A DNA stretch of 45,855 nucleotides from VRUE01 sp036403515 (GTDB lineage Bacteria > Actinomycetota > Thermoleophilia > Solirubrobacterales > 70-9). The translations under genes were made by a program, and so were the position numbers. Where the stretch lies: positions 1 through 45,855 of the forward strand of contig DASWQV010000087.1 of NCBI GenBank assembly GCA_036403515.1, read 5' to 3'. Each line of letters opens with the position of its first letter. Within the stretch, counting starts at the first letter, position 1. Shown here in pieces: positions 1 through 16,785 of the stretch. Below the pieces are notes generated by a model, which saw only the letters and a program-made list of their open reading frames with translations, ran no database searches and had not been told where the DNA came from.

Positions 1-6320
<6,320 letters not shown>

Positions 6321-6327
6321 TTGTGGG

Positions 6328-6449
6328 GGAGGGGCCGGGGTGCCCCTCCCGCTTGCTGGGTTTTTCGCCGCGGACTTCAGCGTCTCTCGCTGAGTGGGCT
6401 GTGCGAAAAACATGACGCCGCTGCGCGAGAGGGGCACCCCGGCCCCTCC
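6328..6449. repeat. Large nested palindrome after rpoC
   Basis: Arms at 6328-6348 and 6429-6449 pair perfectly over 21 bases. Inside them GGTTTTTCGC-like bases near 6359-6368 can pair with GCGAAAAAC near 6403-6411, and a CAGCG/CGCTG hairpin sits at the centre. The whole 122-base structure starts 7 bases after the rpoC stop and ends about 170 bases before the next gene. It could act as a transcription terminator or 3' processing site, but no long T run follows, and it is much larger than a simple rho-independent terminator. The rest of the gap to 6620 shows nothing else clear. Confidence 0.8.
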
Positions 6450-6620
6450 TATTACTCCGAGTACCCGGGCGACAACATCCGCTTCGGTTGAGCTTTGTGT
6501 CTTGCCGCTCCAAAGACCGTGACCTTTGCTGGTCGCCGGGGCGCAAGTTAGGGTCGTTGTTGATCGTTGTTTCATCTGACTTCGAATGCTGATCGTCAAC
6601 TGATTGGGGAGGCCGTTCCT

Positions 6621-7979
6621 GTGAGACTTTCCGTTGTCACCCGGTGGCATTACGCTGCCGCCGTTTTCGTCCTGGGCGTAGCGGCGTTGGTGCTCACGCT
6701 GCCAAGCCCGGCAAAGGCGGCAACGCCCGCGCACACTGACGTCATGTTCGTCTTCGATACCACCGGATCGATGGGTGGGGCCATTGACGAAGCTCAGGCT
6801 GAGATTCAGGAAGCGATGACGCAGATCGGCGCCTCGCTTCCAGACGTTCAGTTCGGCCTTTCCGAGGTGAGCGATTACAACGACGTCGTCAATCCCGGGG
6901 AATTCGAATACGGCATCGGGGACGGGTTCGCGCCTTGGACCCTCCACGTCCCGATCACGTCCAACCAGTCAGCGATCAGCGCGGCGCTCTTGGGGCTGGA
7001 AGCCAATGGCGGTGGCGACAGTCCGGAGGCCTATGGGCGTGGCCTCTTCGAGAGCGACGCCAATCCCGCGGTTGGCTGGCGGCCTGGAGCCCGCGGCGTG
7101 ATTGTCCTGGTGGCCGACGATGTGCCACACGACAATGAACTCAACGAAGGCATCCCAGACAGCGTCTGGTATGAAGCGCCATTCGTAACCGGTGTCGATC
7201 CTGGCGCCGACAATACGGTTGGCACCGCCGATGACCTCGACTGGCAGGGCGTTCTGCAGCGGCTGGTCGCCGACGGCAGGCCGCTCGAGTTCGTCGACTA
7301 TCACGGCCAACCAGCCTATTTCCCGTACTGGCAAAACTGGACCGCTCGCACCGGCGGTGGCGCTGTGGAAGCCGGCGAAGGCAACCTCGTCGCCCAGCTC
7401 GTCGAACTGGTGAAAGCAGGCGCAGGCGCACCGCTGCCAGCGTGTCCCTCGGGGCAGGTGCGCGATCCGAATGAACACTGCGTGGTCCCGCCGTCGAACA
7501 ACTTCAAAATCGAACCGCGGATCAGCTGCGCCAAAGGCTGCCACGTCGTCCAGGTGAAAATTGTCTTCGACAGCGCCGGCAACGTGATCGCCGAAAGCGT
7601 GCTCGACGAGGAAGCCGGCAGCAGCTCGGCAGGCCAGGATGGCGTTGCTAACGCTAGCGTCGCCCATCCGAAAGCCAAGTGCGGAACGAAAAAGGCCAAA
7701 TCTTCCGCCAAAGGCAAGAAAGCCAAATGCAAGCGTCCGGCTCTGATCAAGCAGCTTTCCCAGGCGGTCGTGCCGGGTCTCAACACGCTGAGTCTGAAGC
7801 TCACCGGACCAGCGGTGAAAACGCTGCAGGCCAAAGGCAAGTTGAACCTCAAGGTTCAGATTACGTTCGCGCCCAGTGGCGCGGGCGGAACCCCGAAAAG
7901 CGAAGTCCACACCTTCGTGGTCAAAGCGCCGAAGAAAGGCCATCGCAAAGGCGGCCATGGCAAAGGCAAGAAGCACTAG
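6621..7979 (+). CDS. Secreted von Willebrand factor A domain protein
   Basis: I chose GTG 6621 because GGGGAG lies about 9 bases upstream and the product then starts directly with a signal peptide (hydrophobic residues 12-30, AKA-A cleavage region). A TTG at 6567 is an in-frame alternative. The mature protein opens with a von Willebrand A domain; DTTGSMGG at residues 46-53 is the metal-ion-dependent adhesion motif, with Thr where Ser is common. A further region of unknown fold follows, with cysteine-containing CPSGQVRDPNEHC and CAKGC motifs. The tail is very rich in Lys, Gly and His and may bind cell-wall polymers or DNA (inference). The function is unknown; binding or adhesion outside the cell is likely. 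Confidence 0.8.
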   Translation: MRLSVVTRWHYAAAVFVLGVAALVLTLPSPAKAATPAHTDVMFVFDTTGSMGGAIDEAQAEIQEAMTQIGASLPDVQFGLSEVSDYNDVVNPGEFEYGIGDGFAPWTLHVPITSNQSAISAALLGLEANGGGDSPEAYGRGLFESDANPAVGWRPGARGVIVLVADDVPHDNELNEGIPDSVWYEAPFVTGVDPGADNTVGTADDLDWQGVLQRLVADGRPLEFVDYHGQPAYFPYWQNWTARTGGGAVEAGEGNLVAQLVELVKAGAGAPLPACPSGQVRDPNEHCVVPPSNNFKIEPRISCAKGCHVVQVKIVFDSAGNVIAESVLDEEAGSSSAGQDGVANASVAHPKAKCGTKKAKSSAKGKKAKCKRPALIKQLSQAVVPGLNTLSLKLTGPAVKTLQAKGKLNLKVQITFAPSGAGGTPKSEVHTFVVKAPKKGHRKGGHGKGKKH

Positions 7980-8003
7980 GCCGAGCTTGATCTGAACGCA
8001 GAG

Positions 8004-8029
8004 AAGGCCGGGGCGGATGCCCCGGCCTT
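8004..8029. terminator. Bidirectional rho-independent-type terminator
   Basis: An 11-bp perfect stem (8004-8014 with 8019-8029, loop GGAT) is flanked by GAGAA on one side and TTTCTC on the other. It lies between the convergent vWA gene and the minus-strand repeat-protein gene and can end transcription from both directions. Confidence 0.8.
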
Positions 8030-8052
8030 TCTCGTCAAGTGGAACCCGCCGC

Positions 8053-8700
8053 CTAGTTGCTGCTGCCGCCGGTCAGGCAGTAGGCGAACGCGGTGATCGT
8101 GGCGTTGCTGGCGGTTTTGTTGATGGCTTGGTAGAGCCAGCCGTTGCCGCTGCGGAGCGTCGAGGTCATCTCGACTCCGAAGACGCTTGGCTGGGCTCCA
8201 CCGCTGATCACGGTCGTCCCCGCCGGGCAGGTCGCGGTAACGCCGAGGCTGGCGCCCGCCGCGATGCCCGAGCTGTTCGACACCTGGATGATCGTGCCGA
8301 GCTCGGCAGCGCGGACGGAGCCGGCCTGGAGCTCGCTCGAGCCGACTGAGTCCGGGCCGAGGTCGTCGGCGGTCAGCGACTGGTCGGCGACCTCCGAGGA
8401 GGTGACCGAGGCGGCGCCCAGGTCGGCCGAGGTCAGCGTCTCCGGGGCGACGTCGGATGATTCGACGCCGTTTTCGGCGATCTCCGTCGTGTCGACCGCG
8501 TCAGGAGCGATCTTGCCGGCGGCAACCGCGTTGTCGCGGATGTCGACCGTGCGGATCGTGCCGTCGACGATCTGCGGCGAGCGAACCGTGTTCTTGCCGA
8601 CGCCGGCGGCGATGGCGCTGCCGGTGAGGGCGGCGAACAGCGCGATGCAGGCGATCACGAGGGCGGGGGAGGGACGGAATGAGCGGGTCTTGCTGGTCAT
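8053..8700 (-). CDS. Secreted repeat protein, probable beta-solenoid
   Basis: This is a 215-residue protein of unknown function. Residues 12-32 form a signal peptide or membrane anchor. Residues 35-130 carry short degenerate repeats of the type [ST]-x-x-[DEK]-[IL]-x-x-x-[AS]-[VI], for example VDGTIRTVDIRDNAV, DTTEIAENGVESSDV and TSADLGAASVTSSEV. Such spacing is typical of beta-helical surface proteins. The C-terminal 85 residues look globular, with two Cys (TATCPAG and FAYCLTG) that could form a disulfide. The ATG at 8700 is supported by AAGGA seven bases upstream. Base use matches the neighbours. Confidence 0.8.
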   Translation of the reverse strand: MTSKTRSFRPSPALVIACIALFAALTGSAIAAGVGKNTVRSPQIVDGTIRTVDIRDNAVAAGKIAPDAVDTTEIAENGVESSDVAPETLTSADLGAASVTSSEVADQSLTADDLGPDSVGSSELQAGSVRAAELGTIIQVSNSSGIAAGASLGVTATCPAGTTVISGGAQPSVFGVEMTSTLRSGNGWLYQAINKTASNATITAFAYCLTGGSSN

Positions 8701-8807
8701 CGGGAGTTCCTTTCGTTGGGTTGTAAATCCGATGGACCAAGCTTCGGCTCGATCGCCCGCTCCGACTACGGGTCCTAGGGGTGGACCTCCTCACCCCTAT
8801 ATGCGAT

Positions 8808-8882
8808 GGGACGGGGTGTCCATCCGCCGGAACGCGTTCGCTTCGCTCACTCACAAGTTCCGTCGGACGGGCACCCCGTCCC
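8808..8882. repeat. Palindromic element family A, copy 1
   Basis: Arms at 8808-8833 and 8857-8882 pair at 23 of 26 positions. They end in GGAAC/GTTCC and enclose a 23-base loop ending in CTCACAA. The copy at 10233-10303 has the same loop length and a related loop sequence, but different stem bases. This copy lies in the gap between two divergent genes and ends 17 bases before the GTG of the monooxygenase gene, so it is not placed as a terminator. Just upstream, 8771-8798 holds two mutually exclusive hairpins (GGTCC/GGACC and AGGGGTG/CACCCCT). Confidence 0.85.
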
Positions 8883-8899
8883 CTCGGTAGATTGGCCGG

Positions 8900-10219
8900 G
8901 TGGCCAGCAACAAGACTTGCGTCATCGGAGCGGGCTCCTCGGGAATTGCTGCTTCTCAGGTCCTGAACGCGAGGGGAATTCCATTCGACTGCTTTGAGAA
9001 GGGCTCTGAGGTCGGTGGCAACTGGCGCTACGAAAACGACAACGAGATGTCCTCGGCCTATCGCTCGCTGCACATCAACACCTCGCGTGGGTTGATGGCC
9101 TACAGGACCTACCCGATGCCGGATGACTATCCGGACTATCCGAATCACTTCCAGATCGCCCGCTACTTCGACGACTACGTCGACCACTTCGGGTTGCGGG
9201 AGAAGATTCGCTTCCGCACCGAGGTCAAAAGTGTCGTGCCGGTCGACGGCGAGTGGGAGGTTGCCGTCGAGAATGCCGATGGCGAGAGCGAGGCCCGTCG
9301 CTACCGGGCGGTGCTCGTCGCCAATGGACACCACTGGGATCCCCGCTGGCCCGAGCCGGCCTATCGAGGCTCCGACGAGTTCGAGGGGGAGCAGATTCAC
9401 GTCCACCACTACCGCGAGCCGGAGGTTCTGCGTGGGAAGCGGGTGCTGGTTCTGGGAATCGGCAACTCGGCGACCGATATCGCGGTTGAGGCCTCGCGGA
9501 TTGCCGAGACGACCTTCCTGGCGATGCGCCGTGGCGCCTACGTCATGCCGAAGTACCTGAACGGCAAACCGACCGATGAAGCGGCTTCAAAGATCCTGAC
9601 GATGATGCCGCTTGCGGTACAGCGTTTTGTGCTCGGCCGGATGCTTGGGCTTACCGCCGGCGACATGACGGCCTACGGTCTGCCGAAGCCCGATCACAAG
9701 CTGCTCGAGGCGCACCCAACAGTCTCGGCTGAGTTGCTTTCGCGCCTCGGCCACGGCGACATCCGCGTCAAGCCCAACATCGACCGCTTCACCGGCGGGC
9801 GCACCGTTCGCTTTGTCGACGGCAGCGAGGAGGAGATCGACCTCGTCGTCAACTGCACCGGCTACCGGATCACCTTTCCCTTCTTCGACGAGAACCTGAT
9901 CGCGGCGGCAGACAACCGATTGCCGCTCTACCGACGGGTGGTCTCTGTCGAGCACCCAGGGCTCTACTTCATCGGCTTGATCCAGCCGCTGGGGGCGATC
10001 ATGCCGCTGGCAGAGGCACAGTCCGAGTGGGTCGCTGACCTGCTCGGCGGGCGGGGGACGCTTCCTTCGCCGAGTGCGATGCGGGCCGAGATCGCCGAGG
10101 CGGAAGAGAAGATGAAGAAGCGGTACGTCGCGTCCAAGCGACACACGATCCAGGTCGACTTCCAGCCTTACCTGCGGGAGATCAAGCGCGAGCGCAAGCG
10201 GGCGGCGCAGCGGATCTGA
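8900..10219 (+). CDS. Flavin-containing monooxygenase (FMO/Baeyer-Villiger type)
   Basis: The 439-residue product oxygenates small substrates using FAD, NADPH and O2. Visible motifs are the FAD Rossmann motif GAGSSG at residues 10-15, the FMO signature FxGxxxHxxxY as FEGEQIHVHHY at 161-171, and the NADPH-binding GIGNSA at 186-191. The length fits group B flavin monooxygenases of the FMO class; the substrate cannot be read from the sequence. GTG 8900 is the first start that keeps the FAD motif near the N terminus; the ribosome-binding site is weak. The gene is single, with a family A palindrome on each side. Confidence 0.9.
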   Translation: MASNKTCVIGAGSSGIAASQVLNARGIPFDCFEKGSEVGGNWRYENDNEMSSAYRSLHINTSRGLMAYRTYPMPDDYPDYPNHFQIARYFDDYVDHFGLREKIRFRTEVKSVVPVDGEWEVAVENADGESEARRYRAVLVANGHHWDPRWPEPAYRGSDEFEGEQIHVHHYREPEVLRGKRVLVLGIGNSATDIAVEASRIAETTFLAMRRGAYVMPKYLNGKPTDEAASKILTMMPLAVQRFVLGRMLGLTAGDMTAYGLPKPDHKLLEAHPTVSAELLSRLGHGDIRVKPNIDRFTGGRTVRFVDGSEEEIDLVVNCTGYRITFPFFDENLIAAADNRLPLYRRVVSVEHPGLYFIGLIQPLGAIMPLAEAQSEWVADLLGGRGTLPSPSAMRAEIAEAEEKMKKRYVASKRHTIQVDFQPYLREIKRERKRAAQRI

Positions 10220-10232
10220 CGCGTTGAAGAGA

Positions 10233-10303
10233 GAGCCCGGACCCGCCTGGCGGAACCCGCTCCCTTTGGTCGCTCACAAGTTCCGCCAGGCGGGTCCGGG
10301 CTC
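10233..10303. repeat. Palindromic element family A, copy 2
   Basis: Arms at 10233-10256 and 10280-10303 are perfectly complementary over 24 bases and enclose a 23-base loop ending in CTCACAA. The GGAAC/GTTCC closing bases, loop length and loop pattern match the copy at 8808-8882, while the outer stem sequence is different. It lies between the convergent monooxygenase gene and a small membrane protein gene: 13 bases after one stop and 1 base from the other. Here it could serve as a two-way terminator. Confidence 0.9.
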
Positions 10304-10304
10304 C

Positions 10305-10592
10305 CTATCGAGAGTCGGCGTAGACCCGCTGCTGAGGATGCGAGCTTGGGGCAGGGCGCCGCTGACCCGCAGGGGCGGGCCGGCGCCCAATCGCCGCACC
10401 ACCGCCGTGAGGCCCGCGGCGTGGGCCGCGGGGGAATTTTGGCTGGGGATTCTGGCGTTTGAAGCCGCCGTCGTCGTCTGTGGCGGTCTCTGGCTCGGGC
10501 GCTCTGCTGACCCACCAGATCAGGGCTATTGAGGCGAAGACGGGGATCTTCAGCACTACGAGGAGGAAGAAGATTGGCCAGAAGCCTTGCAT
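10305..10592 (-). CDS. Small single-pass membrane protein, unknown function
   Basis: This 95-residue product starts MQGFWPIFFLLVVLKIPVFA: one transmembrane helix (about residues 4-27) followed by a short acidic stretch (PEPETATDDDGG) and a long basic, Pro/Arg/Gly-rich cytoplasmic-type tail. ATG 10592 was chosen because the helix begins right after it; the frame stays open further upstream but runs into the neighbouring gene. It lies 4 bases downstream of the HAD-like gene and is probably co-transcribed with it. I recognise no functional domain. Confidence 0.7.
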   Translation of the reverse strand: MQGFWPIFFLLVVLKIPVFASIALIWWVSRAPEPETATDDDGGFKRQNPQPKFPRGPRRGPHGGGAAIGRRPAPAGQRRPAPSSHPQQRVYADSR

Positions 10593-10596
10593 CGCG

Positions 10597-11088
10597 TCAG
10601 TGTAGAGACAGGGCCCAGTGGCGCAAGGCCTCGACGTGGGCCTCCTCCAGGCCGAGGTGGGTTTCGGTAGGGACGAGCAGGGTTGGCTGCTCGCGCTGCT
10701 CGGCCCACTGGTAACAGCTCTGGTCGAAGTTGTCATCGATCCAAGCCATCGCCCGCCCTGACCCGTACTCCTCGAGCGGCCCCAGCTTCCAGTGCGCCCC
10801 GCCGGCGGCAACGGCGCCGTCGAAGCTCACATGCGGCAGCTCCGGCAGCCCCAGCAGGGAGGGCAAATAGAAGTTCGCTTTGTCCTCCCACCCGCTGGCC
10901 CAAACCAGATCGAAGTGCTCGCTCAGCCTCTGCAGCCGCTCCCCGACCGGCAGCGAGATCAGATGAGGCACCCCATCAACCAGCTCAAGCTTCGTAAAAG
11001 CGCGATCCGGCTTCTCCTCAGCCCCGAACAAGCTGATCACCCCATCGATGTCCACCGCCAGTATCGGTTTGCTCACACCGGAGATCAT
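10597..11088 (-). CDS. HAD-like hydrolase
   Basis: The 163-residue protein begins with the HAD motif I DIDGVI (Asp13 nucleophile, Asp15 acid/base) and later has WASGWEDKAN and AWIDDNFD, matching motifs II and IV of small HAD phosphatases. The architecture resembles the HAD domains linked to nucleic-acid repair proteins; the substrate is unknown. ATG 11088 is used; GTG at 11076 is an alternative. It is downstream of rpsG on the same strand, separated by a strong hairpin, so read-through from rpsG may be limited. Confidence 0.8.
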   Translation of the reverse strand: MISGVSKPILAVDIDGVISLFGAEEKPDRAFTKLELVDGVPHLISLPVGERLQRLSEHFDLVWASGWEDKANFYLPSLLGLPELPHVSFDGAVAAGGAHWKLGPLEEYGSGRAMAWIDDNFDQSCYQWAEQREQPTLLVPTETHLGLEEAHVEALRHWALSLH

Positions 11089-11098
11089 CGCGGTTCGA

Positions 11099-11126
11099 GG
11101 CGGGCTGGGGTATCCCCCAGCCCGCC
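11099..11126 (-). terminator. Hairpin at the end of rpsG
   Basis: A 12-bp perfect stem (11099-11110 with 11115-11126, loop TATC) touches the rpsG stop codon and lies 10 bases before the HAD-like gene start. No clear T run follows. It could attenuate transcription between rpsG and the downstream pair or stabilise the rpsL-rpsG message. Confidence 0.65.
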
Positions 11127-11596
11127 TACCAACGGTAATGAGCGAACGCCTTGTTCGCCTGAGCCATGCGGTAAATATCGTCCTTGCGCTTCCAAGCGCT
11201 GCCCTGCTGCTGAGTAGCGTCGACGATCTCGCTCGCGAGCCGCTCGGCCATCGAGTACTCGCGGCGATTGCGCGCGTAGTCGACCATCCAACGGATTGCC
11301 AGGGTGCGGGCGCGACGGGCGGGGACCTCGACCGGGACCTGGTAGGTCGCGCCGCCGACGCGGCGGGAGCGAACCTCGAGCACGGGGGTCAGCTGCTTGA
11401 TCGCGGCCTCGAGGGTCTCAATCGGATCCTCGCCGGAACGCTCGCCGACGATTGCCAGTGCGTCGTAGACGATCCGCTCGGCAAGCTGCTTCTTGCCGTC
11501 GCTCATCACCTTGTTGATCAGCTGCTGGACGAGCCGGTTGCGAAAGCGCGCGTCGGGCTCGACCGGACGGATTGTCGCTGCGGAGCGTCGCGGCAT
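11126..11596 (-). CDS. rpsG: 30S ribosomal protein S7
   Basis: The 156-residue S7 nucleates assembly of the 30S head and contacts the E-site tRNA. It starts MPRRSAATIRPVEPDARF and contains the conserved NKVMSDGKKQLAERIVYDAL and RRVGGATYQVPVEV blocks. Its ATG overlaps the rpsL TAA stop by one base. Unusually, rpsL and rpsG are on the opposite strand to fusA-tuf instead of preceding them. Confidence 0.98.
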   Translation of the reverse strand: MPRRSAATIRPVEPDARFRNRLVQQLINKVMSDGKKQLAERIVYDALAIVGERSGEDPIETLEAAIKQLTPVLEVRSRRVGGATYQVPVEVPARRARTLAIRWMVDYARNRREYSMAERLASEIVDATQQQGSAWKRKDDIYRMAQANKAFAHYRW

Positions 11597-11991
11597 TAGG
11601 AAGCCTTGACGCCGTAGCGCGAACGCGCCTGCTTGCGGTCGGAGACGCCGGCGGCGTCGAGGGTGCCCCGCACGACCTTGTAACGAACACCGGGCAGGTC
11701 CTTGACGCGACCACCGCGGACCAGCACCACCGAGTGCTCCTGCAGGTTGTGGCCCTCACCAGGTATATAGGTGGTGACCTCCATGCCGTTGGTCAGCCGC
11801 ACACGGGCGATCTTGCGCAGGGCGGAGTTCGGCTTCTTCGGCGTTACGGTGGCGACGCGCGTGCAGACGCCGCGCCGCTGCGGCGCGGCGACGGACTTCT
11901 TGTTGCCCTGCCCTGACTTGAGGCCTGGCGTCGTCGTCTTCTTCTTCGGGCGCTTGCGGCCCTTCCTGACAAGTTGATTCGTATTCGGCAC
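11596..11991 (-). CDS. rpsL: 30S ribosomal protein S12
   Basis: S12 (131 residues) sits at the decoding centre. The streptomycin-related lysines are present in TPKKPNSALRK (Lys52/Lys53) and GGRVKDLPGVRY, so the streptomycin-sensitive type is expected. The N-terminal basic stretch RKGRKRPKKKTTTPGLKSG is longer than in E. coli, as in many Gram-positive S12 proteins. The first 148 bases of the gene overlap, in another frame, the 3' end of the upstream membrane-protein frame. Confidence 0.98.
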   Translation of the reverse strand: MPNTNQLVRKGRKRPKKKTTTPGLKSGQGNKKSVAAPQRRGVCTRVATVTPKKPNSALRKIARVRLTNGMEVTTYIPGEGHNLQEHSVVLVRGGRVKDLPGVRYKVVRGTLDAAGVSDRKQARSRYGVKAS

Positions 11992-12791
11992 GGCCGCGCA
12001 TAGTAGAGCAGTCCGCCCAAGACCAGCCCCGCCGCTGCCGCGAGCTCGGCGTAGAAGCCGTTTTCAAGCACCGCCGTTGCGCCGGAGAAGCGCGTTGCCT
12101 GGGCGCTTTCATCCAGGCCGGTGGGCAGGTCGACGAGCAGGATGACGGCGATGCAGAGCAGGCCGAGGGCGATGACGACACGGCCCAGCCCCCGCCGTTG
12201 GGGACGCAGGGCCATCACGGCGGCGACCGCGGCAAGCAGGGCGATCGCGATCAACGCATAGGAGTGGGCGTCGATCGGCGTCTTCGCCGCGACCGTTGGC
12301 GGCGCCGCGGCGAGCAGGCCCGCGTAACCCGGCTGGCCGATCTCGACGCTGCGGAAGTGAACGAATTGAGACACGATCAGGCAGAGCGCCGAGATGACGA
12401 TCACAGCGCAGACCCCGCGCTGAGGGGTAGCCACGGCGCTGGCGCGGGTCGTCGCCTTGACGGCAAGCGCGCTGGCGCGACGCAGCCATCGTTCGCCGCG
12501 GCCGAAGAGGCGCAGCACCAATACGGCGATCGGCCTCATGCGCTTGCCGAGGGCCTTTGCCAACCGCGCTGCGTTCGTGCGCCCCCCTCGCCACAGTTTG
12601 GCCAAGCGCGGCCGCAGCTTCTCGATCTGTCCTGCTGCCGCTCGATCGGCCTGGCGAGTGCGCTTCCCGGCCGCCGAGAGGACCGCGCCGATACGGCGCC
12701 GCGCCGCTGCTATTATCGCGCGTCGCTCAGGCAGTCTTTTCGAAGTCGGTTTCGAAGTTCGTTTCGCCGGGCCCGCGAGGGCCTTTTTCAT
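11844..12791 (-). CDS. Multi-pass membrane protein upstream of rpsL, unknown function
   Basis: The predicted 315-residue product has a long, strongly basic N-terminal third (Arg/Lys/Ala-rich, likely cytoplasmic), then about four hydrophobic helices: AVIVISALCLIVSQFV, YALIAIALLAAVAAVMAL, VVIALGLLCIAVILLVDL and ELAAAAGLVLGGLLYYA. ATG 12791 leaves 78 bases to the divergent fusA start; in-frame GTG 12845 and TTG 12851 would leave almost no promoter space. After the last helix the frame runs 148 bases into rpsL and ends in an Arg/Ser-rich tail, so the natural C terminus is uncertain. It is probably the first gene of the rpsL-rpsG transcript. Confidence 0.65.
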   Translation of the reverse strand: MKKALAGPAKRTSKPTSKRLPERRAIIAAARRRIGAVLSAAGKRTRQADRAAAGQIEKLRPRLAKLWRGGRTNAARLAKALGKRMRPIAVLVLRLFGRGERWLRRASALAVKATTRASAVATPQRGVCAVIVISALCLIVSQFVHFRSVEIGQPGYAGLLAAAPPTVAAKTPIDAHSYALIAIALLAAVAAVMALRPQRRGLGRVVIALGLLCIAVILLVDLPTGLDESAQATRFSGATAVLENGFYAELAAAAGLVLGGLLYYARPCRIRINLSGRAASARRRRRRRQASSQGRATRSPSPRRSGAASARASPP

Positions 12792-12869
12792 GCGCCGATC
12801 CCGGCCCTTGCCAGATCGCTTGCGTTTGTCCCTTTCGCCTTTCACGACCAAACCCTTACCTTAGGAACC

Positions 12870-14981
<2,112 letters not shown>

Positions 14982-15034
14982 CCGGGACCGGGCCGCACCC
15001 TTGTTCTAGCTATATTTCCCAGGTTCGCCCGCAG

Positions 15035-15053
15035 GCAGGGCGAAGTGCCCTGC
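15035..15053. other. Hairpin between fusA and tuf
   Basis: GCAGGGC at 15035-15041 pairs with GCCCTGC at 15047-15053 (loop GAAGT). It lies in the 143-base fusA-tuf gap, 71 bases before tuf. It could be an attenuator, an RNA-processing site or part of a separate tuf leader; no convincing promoter is visible nearby. Confidence 0.5.
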
Positions 15054-15124
15054 CCAGCAGTGCTCCACAAACTTAATCAGCCAACTCAGACAGAACCCGA
15101 CTTCGAAAGGTAGAACGGAGAGAG

Positions 15125-16309
<1,185 letters not shown>

Positions 16310-16317
16310 CGACCTGG

Positions 16318-16356
16318 GCGGGCTTCGGCCCGCTCGTCGCCGCCGGCCGGCGGCGA
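16318..16356 (+). terminator. Paired hairpins after tuf
   Basis: GCGGGC-TTCG-GCCCGC (16318-16333) is a stable UUCG-tetraloop hairpin 9 bases after the tuf stop. It is followed by a perfect 20-base palindrome at 16337-16356. There is no T run, so this could be a rho-assisted terminator, a 3' stabiliser or an attenuator before the S10 operon. Confidence 0.6.
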
Positions 16357-16380
16357 GACAACTGCAAAGGACATACGACC

Positions 16381-16434
16381 GGGGCGGCGCCCCACAAAAG
16401 GGGCCCCGCCCCTTATGCGCGGTAAGACCGCGCA
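16381..16434 (+). promoter_or_regulatory. Structured leader of the S10 operon
   Basis: Two more hairpins lie between tuf and rpsJ. Bases 16381-16393 pair with 16400-16412 (12 of 13 positions, loop ACAAAA). TGCGCGGT/ACCGCGCA at 16416-16434 forms a perfect 8-bp stem with loop AAG, ending 26 bases before rpsJ. In E. coli the S10 leader is a target of L4 autoregulation; whether this leader does the same is inference from position alone. Confidence 0.5.
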
Positions 16435-16460
16435 GAAAGACCAGAGAGACAGATCAGACC

Positions 16461-16781
16461 GTGGCAGCGATAGCAGCACAGAAAATTCGAATCCGGCTCA
16501 AGGCGTATGACCATGACGCCATAGACCGGGCTGCCCGCGAGATCGTCGAGACCGCGGAGCGCACTGGCGCCAGTGTCTCTGGGCCGGTGCCGCTGCCGAC
16601 CGAGAAGAACGTCTACTGCGTGATCCGCTCGCCGTTCAAGGACAAGGACTCGCGCGAGCACTTCGAGATGCGCACCCACAAGCGCCTGATCGACATCCTT
16701 CAGCCCTCGCCGAAAACCGTCGACTCGCTGCAGCGCCTCGACTCGCTGCCGGCTGGCGTCGACATCGAGATTCGCCTCTAG
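16461..16781 (+). CDS. rpsJ: 30S ribosomal protein S10
   Basis: S10 (106 residues) is a 30S head protein and antitermination partner of NusB. GTG 16461 gives the expected N terminus before KIRIRLKAYDHDAID; the open frame upstream is not S10-like. The conserved RTHKRLIDILQPSPKTVDSL block is present with minor variation, and the end is PAGVDIEIRL. It is the first gene of the S10 operon, with rplC starting four bases after its stop. Confidence 0.98.
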   Translation: MAAIAAQKIRIRLKAYDHDAIDRAAREIVETAERTGASVSGPVPLPTEKNVYCVIRSPFKDKDSREHFEMRTHKRLIDILQPSPKTVDSLQRLDSLPAGVDIEIRL

Positions 16782-16785
16782 CACG

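Noticed and set aside
8017..8890. Plus-strand frames opposite the secreted repeat protein
   Set aside because: The minus-strand product has a signal peptide, regular repeats and a good ribosome-binding site; the plus-strand frames do not.
12198..12869. Upstream extension of fusA by 224 codons
   Set aside because: The extension has no EF-G homology and lies opposite the membrane protein gene; the TAGGA-ATG at 12870 is the normal start.
15001..15020. TATATT before tuf as a promoter
   Set aside because: No -35 box at a suitable distance and no extended -10; the match could be chance.
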